Shown here: in pieces, positions 42,019-52,223 of the stretch | How positions within the stretch are numbered: position 1 is the stretch's first letter | Layout of the letters: each line of letters starts with the position of its first letter | Source of the DNA: [Phialemoniopsis] sp. UDSM-2020 | Taxonomy: Eukaryota > Ascomycota > Sordariomycetes > Thyridiales > Thyridiaceae | DNA length: 64,000 nucleotides | Direction: 5' to 3' | Assembly (NCBI GenBank): GCA_018873225.1 | Contig: JAEILZ010000005.1 | Location: forward strand, 868,001 to 932,000 | Translations under genes and position numbers: made by a program | Notes under the pieces: model-generated | What the model saw: the letters and a program-made list of their open reading frames with translations, nothing else | Databases searched by the model: none | Told to the model about the DNA's origin: nothing

Positions 42019-44148
42019 ATGATGGGCACCTGTCAGTCAATAGTCTTATCACTTCATCGATATAAGCGAGCAACAATGTCCTATTGCGAGACATGCAACG
42101 ACGTCATCACAACTATCGTACACCTGCGGGAGAAAACTGAACCGCCAAATCCATGGACGTGGAACCAAGACTGCCTAAAGATCAATACGGCCACGCGTGG
42201 AGGATGTGCCCTTTGCTTGGGAATCAAGACGCTGCAAAGCGGCGAACTTCTCTCCGTCTGCCTCAAATCGATCACGCCATGGTCAGCACGCAAAGATCTC
42301 GAGTCGGAAGAGACTACGCCAGAGCCGCTGGGCTACTACTGTCTCGACTTTATGGTCGGCGACGAGGCGCAAAAGCTCTACCTCTTCCCCATTTCTAAAG
42401 AAGACGGCATCTTCCATATTATGCATGAGCCCAAAGAAAACACATCGGGCCCTTCAACCAGCACACTGCTCGAGGAATGGATGTCAAAATGTCTCTCATC
42501 GCACAAGGAATGTATGAAGAACGAAAGCCCAAAAGAATACCCAACAAGGCTCCTTCGGCTTTACCCTGACAAAGTCCGCCTGGTTGAGACCGAGTCAAGC
42601 AATATTGTCGGCCCGTATGCCACTCTCAGTCATTGTTGGGGAAAGCAAACAATGCCGCTACAGCTGACGTCTGAGAACTGGCGGGTCTTTGCTCGAGGCA
42701 TCAAGATCGATGATCTGCCCCTGACATTTCGAGATGCTTGCAAGGTAGCTCTCCTGAAGCTCAAGATTGACTACTTGTGGATCGACTCGCTCTGCATTAT
42801 CCAGTCTGGATCAGACGCGGTGGCCGACAAGAGCAAAGAGATCTCGCGCATGGCCGAGGTGTACAGCAATGCAGCGATCAATATCGCGGCCGCCGACAGC
42901 AGAGGGCCTGAAGCAGGCCTATTTCGAGACCGCGACGTTCACAAGGTTCGCCCGGTCACTATTGATGTACCAATTTCGGAGGCCATGACCAGGCAGCCTC
43001 GTCCTCATGCGGTTGTGAGCGGGGATGTGCTATACAAGACGATCGGAAATTCCCCCCTGGACGAACGTGCCTGGCTCTGCCAAGAGCGCATCCTCTCGCC
43101 GCGAGTTTTGCATTTCGCCCGAGACCGGTTCTTTTGGGAGTGTACAGAGATGAGGTTCGCTTGCGAAACACTCCCCTCTGGATTCTCGGCACATCACACA
43201 GCCTACCACATCGGCTCGCGTACCGATGAAGACAAGGATTCGCAATGGGTCAGGCTCTACCGTCACGGCATCGAGCCCCTCATATCGACCCCAGCAACGT
43301 CGCTGTCCCAAGGAAACGCCATCTCTAGGTCAGAGAGGTGGTTCGAAATCCTAGAAGACTACACGGCTCGCAGCCTGACCGTGCCGCAAGACAAGCTCCC
43401 GGCCATCGCAGCCTTGGCTCAGCGCGTCCAAGAAGCGCTTTCAGACGAGTACGTGGCAGGATTCTTCAAGTCTCACCTGCCGCAAGCGCTGCTCTGGAAG
43501 TACAAGTCGATGAGCCCGGCGGACAAGCTGAGGAGCGGGCTCAACAGGCCAACCCCCGGAGGCGAATACATTGCACCTTCGTGGAGCTGGGCTAGCACTT
43601 CCAGCCCAATCTCCTTCACCGAGTCTTACTGGGCGGACAAAATGCGAATCTCGACACCGGGCAGTGGCTTTGGCTCTTTCGCCGAGGTGGTCGAGGTCAT
43701 GGCAGTGCCTGCCGACCCGCAGAACCCGTTCGGTGCCATCAGTAGCGCACACATCGTTATTGAAGGGGCACTCATGACGGTCGAACGAACAGATGACATG
43801 GATCACGCCGGTGTTTTCGACCTCCAGATACCGTCGGTGATGACCATGTTCCATGAGCTGGAGTTTGACGTTGACCCGTCAAGCGATTCTACATGGGACA
43901 CCTTTCAACTTCTCCCTCTGTGCTGGAGAATCGTCCATGCAACTCGCTCAGGTGGCTTTCCATACATGAGGGAAGGCGGCTTGATGCTTGCCCGGGCCAC
44001 GGAAGAGCAAGACACCTACTGTCGGGTAGGAGCCTTTGGAGGGTCGTATTACAACAGGTCACTAAAGAATGATGAGGAATGGTCCAAGGGGTATCCGCCT
44101 CGAATGCAACGCCAGGTGCGGATTATTTCCGTGGCGCGAGGTTGGTGA
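42019..44148 (+). CDS. HET-domain (heterokaryon incompatibility) protein
   Basis: A 709-residue single-exon protein. A Cys-rich N-terminus (SYCETC; GGCALCLG) precedes the HET domain at about residues 190-350: YATLSHCWGKQTMPLQL, LPLTFRDACKVALLKLKIDYLWIDSLCIIQ, ISRMAEVYSNAAINIAAA, and later DERAWLCQERILSPRVLHF. HET domains mediate self/non-self recognition and regulated cell death when engaged in vegetative incompatibility; most genomic copies have no assigned allele system. The C-terminal half (WSWAS followed by variable sequence) is the usual extension of this class and contains no NTPase, WD or ankyrin repeats. Two starts are possible: the tandem ATG at 42019/42022, or 42076 (caacaATGtc), which has the better context and loses only 19 residues. 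Cytosolic by inference. Confidence 0.9.
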   Translation: MMGTCQSIVLSLHRYKRATMSYCETCNDVITTIVHLREKTEPPNPWTWNQDCLKINTATRGGCALCLGIKTLQSGELLSVCLKSITPWSARKDLESEETTPEPLGYYCLDFMVGDEAQKLYLFPISKEDGIFHIMHEPKENTSGPSTSTLLEEWMSKCLSSHKECMKNESPKEYPTRLLRLYPDKVRLVETESSNIVGPYATLSHCWGKQTMPLQLTSENWRVFARGIKIDDLPLTFRDACKVALLKLKIDYLWIDSLCIIQSGSDAVADKSKEISRMAEVYSNAAINIAAADSRGPEAGLFRDRDVHKVRPVTIDVPISEAMTRQPRPHAVVSGDVLYKTIGNSPLDERAWLCQERILSPRVLHFARDRFFWECTEMRFACETLPSGFSAHHTAYHIGSRTDEDKDSQWVRLYRHGIEPLISTPATSLSQGNAISRSERWFEILEDYTARSLTVPQDKLPAIAALAQRVQEALSDEYVAGFFKSHLPQALLWKYKSMSPADKLRSGLNRPTPGGEYIAPSWSWASTSSPISFTESYWADKMRISTPGSGFGSFAEVVEVMAVPADPQNPFGAISSAHIVIEGALMTVERTDDMDHAGVFDLQIPSVMTMFHELEFDVDPSSDSTWDTFQLLPLCWRIVHATRSGGFPYMREGGLMLARATEEQDTYCRVGAFGGSYYNRSLKNDEEWSKGYPPRMQRQVRIISVARGW

Positions 44149-44640
44149 ACTGAACATGCAGCGGGTGCAATATTTCCTTTTGGGTCCGGCACTGAGACTT
44201 CAAGCACAAGATCGGGTGTGTGGAAGCCTTTACAGTGTAAATACCGAGCAATTGTTATTGAAAACCTCTCAACAATGGGAATATGGTGCTGGTGATTTCG
44301 GTAGTCTAGTTACTTTATTGACGTCATTCCAGGATCACATTTACCTCCTGTCAATGTTCGTTTCCAATGGCTTCATCTGGACCCACGCAGTGACCAACGC
44401 CGCTGTTTGATTGCCGGAGGTGAGCTCCGGCCGCCCAAGAAGCCACAGGCGCCACATACAGAAAGAAGACTGCATCGATGATCGCGTGACCACGTTCCTT
44501 CCCTGGTTGTAAGGCACATTTTGTTCGCGTTGAATTGTTTGCGCTTGTCTAGCGATGCTTTGTGAGGTGGCATTTGGTGGAATGAAACCAGTATTAGCTG
44601 GAACTCAGACAGAGGGTGTACACAAGTCAACGTTTGGAAC
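44149..44640. other. Intergenic region
   Basis: Separates the HET gene and the MFS exporter on the same strand. Nothing recognised. Confidence 0.5.
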
Positions 44641-46283
44641 ATGCAGTCCATCGTACAATACCGACGCATCGGAAAGGACGTCGCCGAACAATTGAAGCAA
44701 CAGTCCAGTGCTTCCAGAGACGGCCGCTTCGACAGCCTGAATCGAGAAGAGAGTCAGAACCCAGGCACCCAGCTCGCTCAAGCAGAGGAGAACCTGCCAC
44801 ACAATGACAAGGCCAACGCTGCCGACGCCAAGATCTGGGTCCGCCTCTCGGGCGAGGACGACCCCTTCGACCCCAAAAACTGGCCCCTCACCACGCGGTG
44901 CAGGAACATCGCCGTCCTCTCCCTTCTCATCTTTGTACAGGCCTGGGCCGGCGCCGCCGAGTCGGGTGCCAACCAGGCGGCCAGCACCGAGCTCGGCGTC
45001 GGCAAGGTCGCCGAGAACCTCAGCACGGCCATGTACCTCTTTGGCATCGCTTCGGGCTCCTTCTTCGCGGGCCCCTTGTCGGAGACGGTCGGCCGAAACC
45101 CCGTGTACCTCGTCTCGACTTTTTGCTACCTCTTCTTCGTCCTCGGGTCCGCGCTTACCCCGACTTTTGGCGGCCAGGTCGTGTGCCGGTATCTCGTGGG
45201 CGTGTTTTCGAGTGCGACCCTATCCATCAACGGTTCGAGCGTGCGCGACCAGTTCAGGCCTGTCAAGAGGGCTTTTGTCTTTCCTGTCATCGCGTGGGCG
45301 AATGTCGCTGGTAGGTAGCTGTCTCCCTCGTCAGAGACACAAGACTGACGTTGCCAACACCCATAGCACCCGTCATAGCGCCCACTGCAGCAGGCTGGCT
45401 CGTCTCCTCCCCAACCCTCGGCTGGCGCTGGACCGAGTGGCTCACACTAATCCTCTCTGGCACCGCCTGGCTCGTTGCCCTTCTCCTCCTGCCAGAGACC
45501 TACCTCCCCGTCTTGCTAGACTGGAAGGCCGCACAACTACGCCGCCTGACAGACAACCCCCGCTTCGTCTCGGAGCACGCCGAATCAGCTGACTTTGTCG
45601 CCCGACTGAAGGAGTACGGCCCGCTACCACTGAAGTTCTTCCGCAGCGAGCCCGTCATCGCAGTGCTAGGCGCCTACTTGGTCCTCCTCTACTCCCTGCT
45701 CTTCACCTTCCTCTCCGGATTCGATTACATCTTCAAGCAGACCTACTCTCTGACCACCGGCCAGACGGGCTCGTGCTTCGCCGCCATCGCCGCTGGATCC
45801 ACGGCGTTTGTCCTCCTGGCGCCGGGCCTGTACAGCCGGGCCCGGCGCAAGACGGAGCACGTGCGCGGCGCGGCCGTGAAGCCCGAGTTCCGCCTGTGGC
45901 CGGCCATCGTCGCGGCGCCCTTTCTCCCTGTCGCTCTGTTCTGGCTGGGCTGGACCAACTTCGCCTCGATTTCGATCTGGTGCGGCCTGGCGGCGTGCTT
46001 CGTGTTTGGCGTCGTTCTCATCGCCGTCTACGTCGCGAGCTACGAGTACATCATCGACAGCTACGGGGACCACGCGGCCATCGGGCTCGCGAGCATCACG
46101 ATGGCGCGGTACTGGGTCGCGGGCGGCATGGTCATGGCGTCGCGGCCCATGTTTGAAGGCATCGGCGTGCACTGGAGCCTGACGCTGCTGGGCTGCGTGG
46201 CGGCGGTGCTGGCGCCTGCGCCGCTGGTGTTTTGGAAGGTCGGCAAGAGGTTGAGGGAGAAGAGTCCTTATGCACGGGGATAG
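44641..46283 (+). CDS. MFS drug/polyamine-type antiporter (DHA1-like)
   Basis: Two exons, 44641-45310 and 45367-46283, giving 528 residues. A hydrophilic tail with DDPFDPKNWPL, the hallmark of fungal DHA1 exporters, precedes 12 hydrophobic segments. Other landmarks: YLFGIASGSFFAGPLSETVGRNPVY (motif A region), SVRDQFRPVKRAF, APTAAGWLVSSPTLGWRWTEW (antiporter motif C region) and LLLPETYLPVLL. These proteins export drugs, polyamines or metabolites across the plasma membrane by proton antiport. Codon use in exon 2 is very GC3-rich. The neighbouring AKR-like and FAD-oxidoreductase genes could suggest a metabolite pathway, but no core biosynthetic enzyme is present, so this is only a possibility. 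Confidence 0.9.
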
Positions 46284-46488
46284 TGTGCATGGATGTTTTG
46301 CGTCTACATGATGGGACTATACCATTGCTTCATTCATAGAATTTGTAGAGATGTTGAGAGCTTTTGTTTTCGAGAGCTTATCTATTTGAAAGAGGCGAAA
46401 GAACATAGCCATCGAAGCCAGCACTTGGCTGGGGGATATCATTCGCGAAACGACTTCATAAAATCATACAAGAACTTCCTTTAGCATC

Positions 46489-47652
46489 TCAAGCATACAC
46501 CTCCTCAATCTCTTGTATCTCTCTATCATCCAGCCTCCACCCAAGAGCTTTCACTAGATCTCCAGCCCCCTTCTCATCGCCAAACTCGAGCGTCGGCACA
46601 GCGCCCTTGCACAGAACATAGTTGAGTGCCGTAGCCATAGCAGCCGCGTCCCCTTCCACCCCGCGCCTGCCCGCGATCTCGGCCGTCTTGCCGAGCAGCC
46701 CGCTCACAGAGCGCACGTCCGCCCCAGTCATATGCGGCTGGCTGACCATCGTGCCGGCCTGCAAGACGGCGCCGACTTCGCGACACGCAGATATCATATC
46801 GTCCGAGACGGCGCCGCGGTGCGCGAGGTTCCACTCCGGAACGCACGTCGCGAGCGGGATGTTGTACTTGGCGAGCTCGTTGTCGAGCTCGCGCACCGTG
46901 TCCGGGTCGAGGCTCTCGGCGCTGCCGGCGACGCCGACGACGCGCGCCAGGCCTTGCTCGACGCACTCTGCCATCTGCCTGACGAGTTTCTGGCCGCTCT
47001 CGCCGCGGGCCGCCTGCCTGTCCTGGATGTGCAGGAGGTACACGTCGACGAACTCGAGGCCGCCTAGGCGCGCGAGGGTGTCCTTCAGGCTCAGGAGGGG
47101 GTCGTTGGCCGAGCCCCGGCGCGCGTCGTCCAGGTCTGCTCCTTCGTTGCCGGCGGTGTAGTAGTGGGCTTGGATGACGAAGCTCTCGCGCGAGGGGAGG
47201 CCGGCGATGACTTTGCCTACGATGTCCTCGCTGCGCCCGGGGTGGGTGTCGATGAAGCACAGTCCGCCAGTGGCTTCTTGTACGGCGGCCAGCGCCGGGC
47301 GGAGTAGGTCGAGGTCCGCCTGCTCCTCATCGCTTCCTTCTCGTGACTGATTCCCCCAGCCGGCTGCGCCGATGCAGAGTAGTGGTATGCGGACCGAGTA
47401 CCGGGCCGTAGGGAGGTAGAGCCGGGCGGGGGCCGGGTCGCTGGCCGGGTCCGGGATGGTATTTTGGGACGAGTCGTTGAGCGTCCGTACGATGTGGCCC
47501 GAGATGTTGGCGTGGATGCCGACCGTGTCATGAGGGGAGAGGGGCTTGCCGCTGTCTTCTTGACTGTCTGGATTGGACTTGGTGACAGTGCTGGTGTTGG
47601 CGGTGGCGACGTTGGAAGTCGCCTGTTCGGGCTCCTGAGCCATGTCTCCCAT
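46489..47652 (-). CDS. Aldo-keto reductase-like protein lacking key catalytic residues
   Basis: A 387-residue single-exon protein. After an 85-residue polar N-terminal extension, the AKR barrel is recognisable: IPLLCIGAAGWG, TGGLCFIDTHPGRSEDIVG, LLSLKDTLARLGGLEFVDVYLLH, and the C-terminal ALNYVLCKGAVPTLEFG plus ALGWRLDDREIQEIEEVY. The usual catalytic set is Asp-Tyr-Lys-His. Here Asp and the His of YLLH remain, but the segment that should hold Tyr reads DTHPGRSE, and the strand that should end in TK reads VIQAHYY. The cofactor-binding loop is also atypical. It may be a pseudoenzyme or have a changed activity. ATG 47652 is the first in frame; 47643 is also possible. Its 3' end faces the MFS exporter about 200 bp away. 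Confidence 0.78.
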   Translation of the reverse strand: MGDMAQEPEQATSNVATANTSTVTKSNPDSQEDSGKPLSPHDTVGIHANISGHIVRTLNDSSQNTIPDPASDPAPARLYLPTARYSVRIPLLCIGAAGWGNQSREGSDEEQADLDLLRPALAAVQEATGGLCFIDTHPGRSEDIVGKVIAGLPSRESFVIQAHYYTAGNEGADLDDARRGSANDPLLSLKDTLARLGGLEFVDVYLLHIQDRQAARGESGQKLVRQMAECVEQGLARVVGVAGSAESLDPDTVRELDNELAKYNIPLATCVPEWNLAHRGAVSDDMISACREVGAVLQAGTMVSQPHMTGADVRSVSGLLGKTAEIAGRRGVEGDAAAMATALNYVLCKGAVPTLEFGDEKGAGDLVKALGWRLDDREIQEIEEVYA

Positions 47653-49479
47653 TTCGCTGGAAAGGGCAAAAAGTCTTGTAAGCCCCGGAGCGTGCAATAT
47701 GAATATGCTGTAGACAAACAGGTCTAATAACCTTAATATTTAGTTGATCTTTCCAGGCTATGCAGCGCTCGTTCAGGAAAGGTTCGATTTGCAACTTTGT
47801 ATTTGACCATGGACGACGACTGATGCAGTGAGGGCACAATCTCTTTTCTGATAGATAGCTCATCCCTTGAAGCGTATGGCCAGGAGCAAATCCTCCGTTG
47901 TGACACTTGGCAGTGACCCAAATCTGACGTTGAAGCCCTGATTCCCGTTGTCGATCCCGCTGCGCTGGACCCGAAACAGAACGTTTCAGGGTCCAGTACT
48001 AGGGGCAAGGCGGATTAGTGCGTGAGCTTAGCTCTGTAAAGATGACGATCGATTGACATCAAATCCGGATTTTGCGCACGTCTGACAGCCAGGCACCACC
48101 AGTCTCGTTCCCGTCCACGGCTTTTAGCGTCCTGCCATGGCGAGTTAAAGCGCTAGCTCGCCCACCTGAACAGCCCGCCGTGAGTGAAATTGCGGGGTAT
48201 TTTACAGCCGCAACCACTGATTATGGTACACAAGCGACAAGCAAACAACTCAAGGGCTTGGTATCAACTGTCGATCCATCCGTCTTGTTGTCGTCATAAA
48301 TATCTAAGGCTGTATTAAGCTTGATGGTGACTTGTCTCATTCTGGTTCCGGCCCAGCTGTCACCACTTGGTGCCCCTGCGTGCGTACACATGGAAGCATC
48401 CAGAATGGTTCATGTTCCCAAACAGTAAGACTTATCTCGTGCATGTATCACTCTAAGGTACTTTAGTCACGGTGTGGCATGATTTCAACAGGGACATTCC
48501 AAGGGTGATTCACCAACAATATTCCCGAGCTTGTGCAAATAATGTGCTCAAAGTAGCCTGGACAAGCATGCCCTAAGCCGAACTGTACCGGGCCAAGGTA
48601 TGAGCTTATCGTACCACGGCCGTCGTACATCATGAGGCCTCTGCACTGCTCGCTTCCATATCCTCTCGAGTGCATCAGGGGCACACAGCCGCCGCCGGGC
48701 TCGCAAACGACGCACCTAACTGCAGCGGCTAAACCCCTCCCACTGACGCATACGCTTCTCCTCATATTAGCCGCCAGAAGCTTCGCCGAACATTCCATTT
48801 CCCCTCTCTACCTCTTCGGCCACCGGGGAGCCGGGTCGGGGTTCTCTCTCCTTGCGGCTGAATAGCACCAAGTTTCTGGTAGAAAGTCACCTCTTTTCAT
48901 TGAGCCGCAATCTAAAACACGTCCCGTCCCTCTTTCGACGTCATTTCGAGGTGCATATATCGCGCAAACTAATTACTCCGCACCTTGAAATAGTTGGGGT
49001 AAAAACTTCAGCACATGCGGGACGGTCCTAAACGGGGAACACGGGAACGGTGCCCTCAAGAAGCTCGAATTTTGGGTATTTGTGGTGACACATCCATGGA
49101 CGAGAGAAATGCTATGTAATACATGGAGGGGCTAATTGTACGTGTTTTGAGGGGGGTTAGGTAACATCTGTGAAGAGTCTGGAGACTCTTCTGAGAAGGG
49201 TATCTGTAGATATGTAGACAGGATGAAAGTGATGTGACAAGACTAGGTAGGTCAGTGTGTCCAGATCGAAGATTCAGAGCACAAGATCATCCACACGTAC
49301 ATACACGATGAAAGAATGATAATATGTACGGACCAAGAAAAAGGCTCGTGTGGGAGTGTGGGTTGTAGTTGTCAAAAAATGAGTGATTACAATGGACTCT
49401 ATAACGCTAAATCGACGATGGTTGATGCATGCAAACAGACAGCCGCCCAGTTCCTTTTCTTCTTTTCAACTCCAACACT
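47653..49479. other. Intergenic region
   Basis: About 1.8 kb. The left part is the promoter of the AKR-like gene; the right end is the 3' flank of the FAD oxidoreductase. No convincing coding frame, RNA gene or repeat. Confidence 0.5.
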
Positions 49480-52223
49480 CTATTTCTTGCACAGACGGCC
49501 GTTCTGCGTAGGGTAGAAGTCGATCTGGTCCGTGATGTACCAGTTCTCGGAGCCGACAGCCGTCGGGGCGTAGAACAGCCCCCAGGGGTCGTACTTCTGC
49601 TTGAGCGTGTACAGGCGCTGGTAGTTGGAGCCGTAAAAGTTCTCCTGGAAGTTGGGCTCGTTGGCGTCGGCCTCGTTCATGTAGGCACCGGCGCCGGGGG
49701 AGACGTCGCGCCACGTCTGGAGGCGGGCAGTGAGGGTCTTGCTAGCGTCGGCAATCTCCTGAGGAGTAGCGTTGGGCCCCCAGAGGGCCCCCAGCATGAT
49801 ATGGGCGAGGGTGTTGCGCCAGGCGGGGGTGACGGCGTTGTTCTGGTCGACACCGCTGTTGACGGCGGGCTTCGAGTTGTAGCCGATGACCATGCCGGCG
49901 TCCTCGGTGGCCTGGCGGATGGCGGCGAACTGGTTGTCGGCCTTGGTCTTGTCCTCCCAGTTGGAGCGGGGGAACAGACGGGAGCCAGTGTGGTAGTTCC
50001 AGCTGCCGACAGTCTCCGAGGAGGCGGGGAAGGTGCCCTCGTAGGCGGAGCGGACACCGTCGTACTCCTTGTAGGCAGCGTCGGTGACGCTGATACCCAG
50101 AGCAGTCAGGTTGGCGAACAGAGGGTCGTTGATAGCCTTGAGAGCGGCCGTGTTGGCGTTGTTGGCCCAGTGGGGACCCATGGAGAAGCTGCAGTCGGTG
50201 GCCGTCATGCACATCATGGTGTAGTAGCGGTAGTGGCCGGCATCGGCGACCTGGGGGAAGGTGTCGAAGACAGCGCGAACACCGCTCCAGAAGAGGTCCT
50301 TGCTGACGGTGGCCGAGGTGGCGAAGCTGTAAGTCAGGGTGGTGACGGGCTTCTTGGGGTAGGCGCGGATGACAAGCGAAGTGACGACACCATAAGTGCT
50401 ACCACCACCGCCACGGAGAGCCCAGAAAAGATCAGAGTTGCGCTCGCTGTCGACCGAGACGTAGCGTCCATCGGGCAGGACCACCTCCATGGCGAGGACC
50501 TGGTCGGCACCCATACCATAGACACCCATCAGGGGAGAGTGACCACCACCAGCGATGTAGCCACCGCCAAGACCAACAGTGCGAGCAATACCACCGACGA
50601 TGTCGAGGCCCTTGGAGTCAGCGAAGCTGTAGACATCCTGAGCAGCAACACCGGAGCCGATCTTGATGGCAGGGCCGGTGTAGACCTTGCTCGAGAAGGT
50701 GGGCAGGTAGCGGATGTCGTTGAGGTAGTGGGTCCAGATGGACAGAGCGCCGGCACCGGTGGACTTGCCGTTGAAGTCGTGGCCCTTGTTCTTGACAATG
50801 ACGCGGAGGTTCAGGTTGCGGGCGAAGTTCAGAGCCAGCTGGATCTGAGCAACGTTGGTAACCCTGAGGACGTACGAAGGGTAGCCGCCCTGGGTGCAGC
50901 TGGCACCCTCACGGGTCAGGGTGGGAGGCAGGCAGGTGACGCCCTCGTACAGAGGCCAGTCGATACCGGTAGGCTCGCTGGATCTGTACAGGGGATTCGG
51001 TCAGTAGGTGTAAAACACAAAGGATGCGCACCAGGTTGGAGGTAGGTGGTGGAGATCGTATGTACTGCAGCGCACAGACGGAAGAAGGGGTGGGCTGAGG
51101 AAGGCTAGGACAAGACTGGTGATGTGTGTGGACCAAGCCCACGCACATGCAAGCTGAACGAGTCGCACCAAACCTCTAGAGTTTGGAGGCTCCAAACGCC
51201 CCTTGCCGATCACTTGAATGTGCATCTGAAGAAAGGGCCCGTCTGGTCGTTTGGGGATTTCTTCTCCTTCAATGTGCTTTCATGGAAAAAAGTCGACTTA
51301 CTGGTATGGCGGCTTGCTCCAGTCGGCGGTGACCTGGGCGCACTTGGCAGCATCGTACTGAGGCCAGTCCTTGTAGCAGACAGCAGCCGAAGGGGTGCCC
51401 TTGACGAGAGCACCACCAGTCAGGAGGTCCAGAAGACCCCAAACCAGGCCGTTGGGCCAGAAGGTGTCGCCAGGCATCTGCTTGCACGAGCCGGCGCGGG
51501 GCACGAGCGAACGAGCGGCGACATTGGAGTCGGCAAAGTCGAAGAGCGTGATGTTGCTGAGGTCGAGGTTGGTCAGGTTGGTGATGACGTCGGGCGTCAG
51601 CTGAGTGGCCTCGAAGTTGAAGTAGTCGGCCTCGAGATCCGTCGAAGCCGGGTCGACCTTCTCAACGGCCGGGGCAACGGTCACGTTTGTGGCGGCTGTA
51701 GGGGTGCGGAACCATGGTCAGCGATTGAACGGACAGAAGAAGCGAGGTGGTGAAAACAAAAGCTTGTTTGCGCCATTGAAGCTATTCCGTGCGGGGGAAA
51801 CGGAACAATTGTCGATCGCGAAGTGCATTGCGCAGTGGAGAGAAGTTCAAGCTCCCCGGGCCTCAAAATCACCAGAGGGGGAAAGAAGCAAGAGCTCGCC
51901 GCGCTGAACCTTGCCAGAAGCTCAATTGGAAGGTGCGACAGCTACCTCAGAGCAAGCGCCTTCCAATTGAGACCAATGGTTTTGCATCCTTCCCCATCTT
52001 GGACTTTTGCGCCCTCGGGAAAGTTCCAACGGCTCAACTGCCGTCACTTTGCGCCAATTGCTTCCACTTTTCGCATCTTTTCCTCGAGTCATGCTGGAGC
52101 AGCAAAGGGTAGGCACTTACGGACTGTTTGACCTCCGTCCTGAATGGTCTGAGCATACGCCAGGTGCGGCAGCACAGTGGTGGCAGCAATGGCCGCCGTG
52201 GCGAGCAACGATCTGGGAGACAT
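49480..52223 (-). CDS. Secreted FAD-linked oxidoreductase (BBE/PCMH type)
   Basis: Three exons on the minus strand: 52121-52223, 51302-51695 and 49480-50983, giving 666 residues. The first exon is a signal peptide (MSPRSLLATAAIAATTVLPH...). The FAD-binding PCMH domain contains KNKGHDFNGKSTGAGALSIW, where the His is the expected site of covalent FAD attachment, and GGGHSPLMGVYGMGADQVLAMEVVLPDGR. The position of the second flavin-linking Cys in bicovalent BBE enzymes (GxCxTVG) reads GIARTVG, so only the His bond is possible. The C-terminal BBE segment is YQRLYTLKQKYDPWGLFYAPT. It likely oxidises sugars, phenolics or secondary metabolites outside the cell. Introns of 425 and 318 bp are long for this genome. 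Codon bias is extreme, producing long antisense open frames. Confidence 0.9.

Noticed and set aside
49429..51045. A 538-codon open frame on the plus strand
   Set aside because: It is antisense to the FAD oxidoreductase, rich in Gly/Val/Asp/Arg without any domain, and explained by the strong third-position bias of the real gene.
44641..52223. Secondary-metabolite cluster (MFS exporter, AKR, FAD oxidoreductase)
   Set aside because: No PKS, NRPS, terpene synthase or other core enzyme, and the intergenic distances are ordinary or large.
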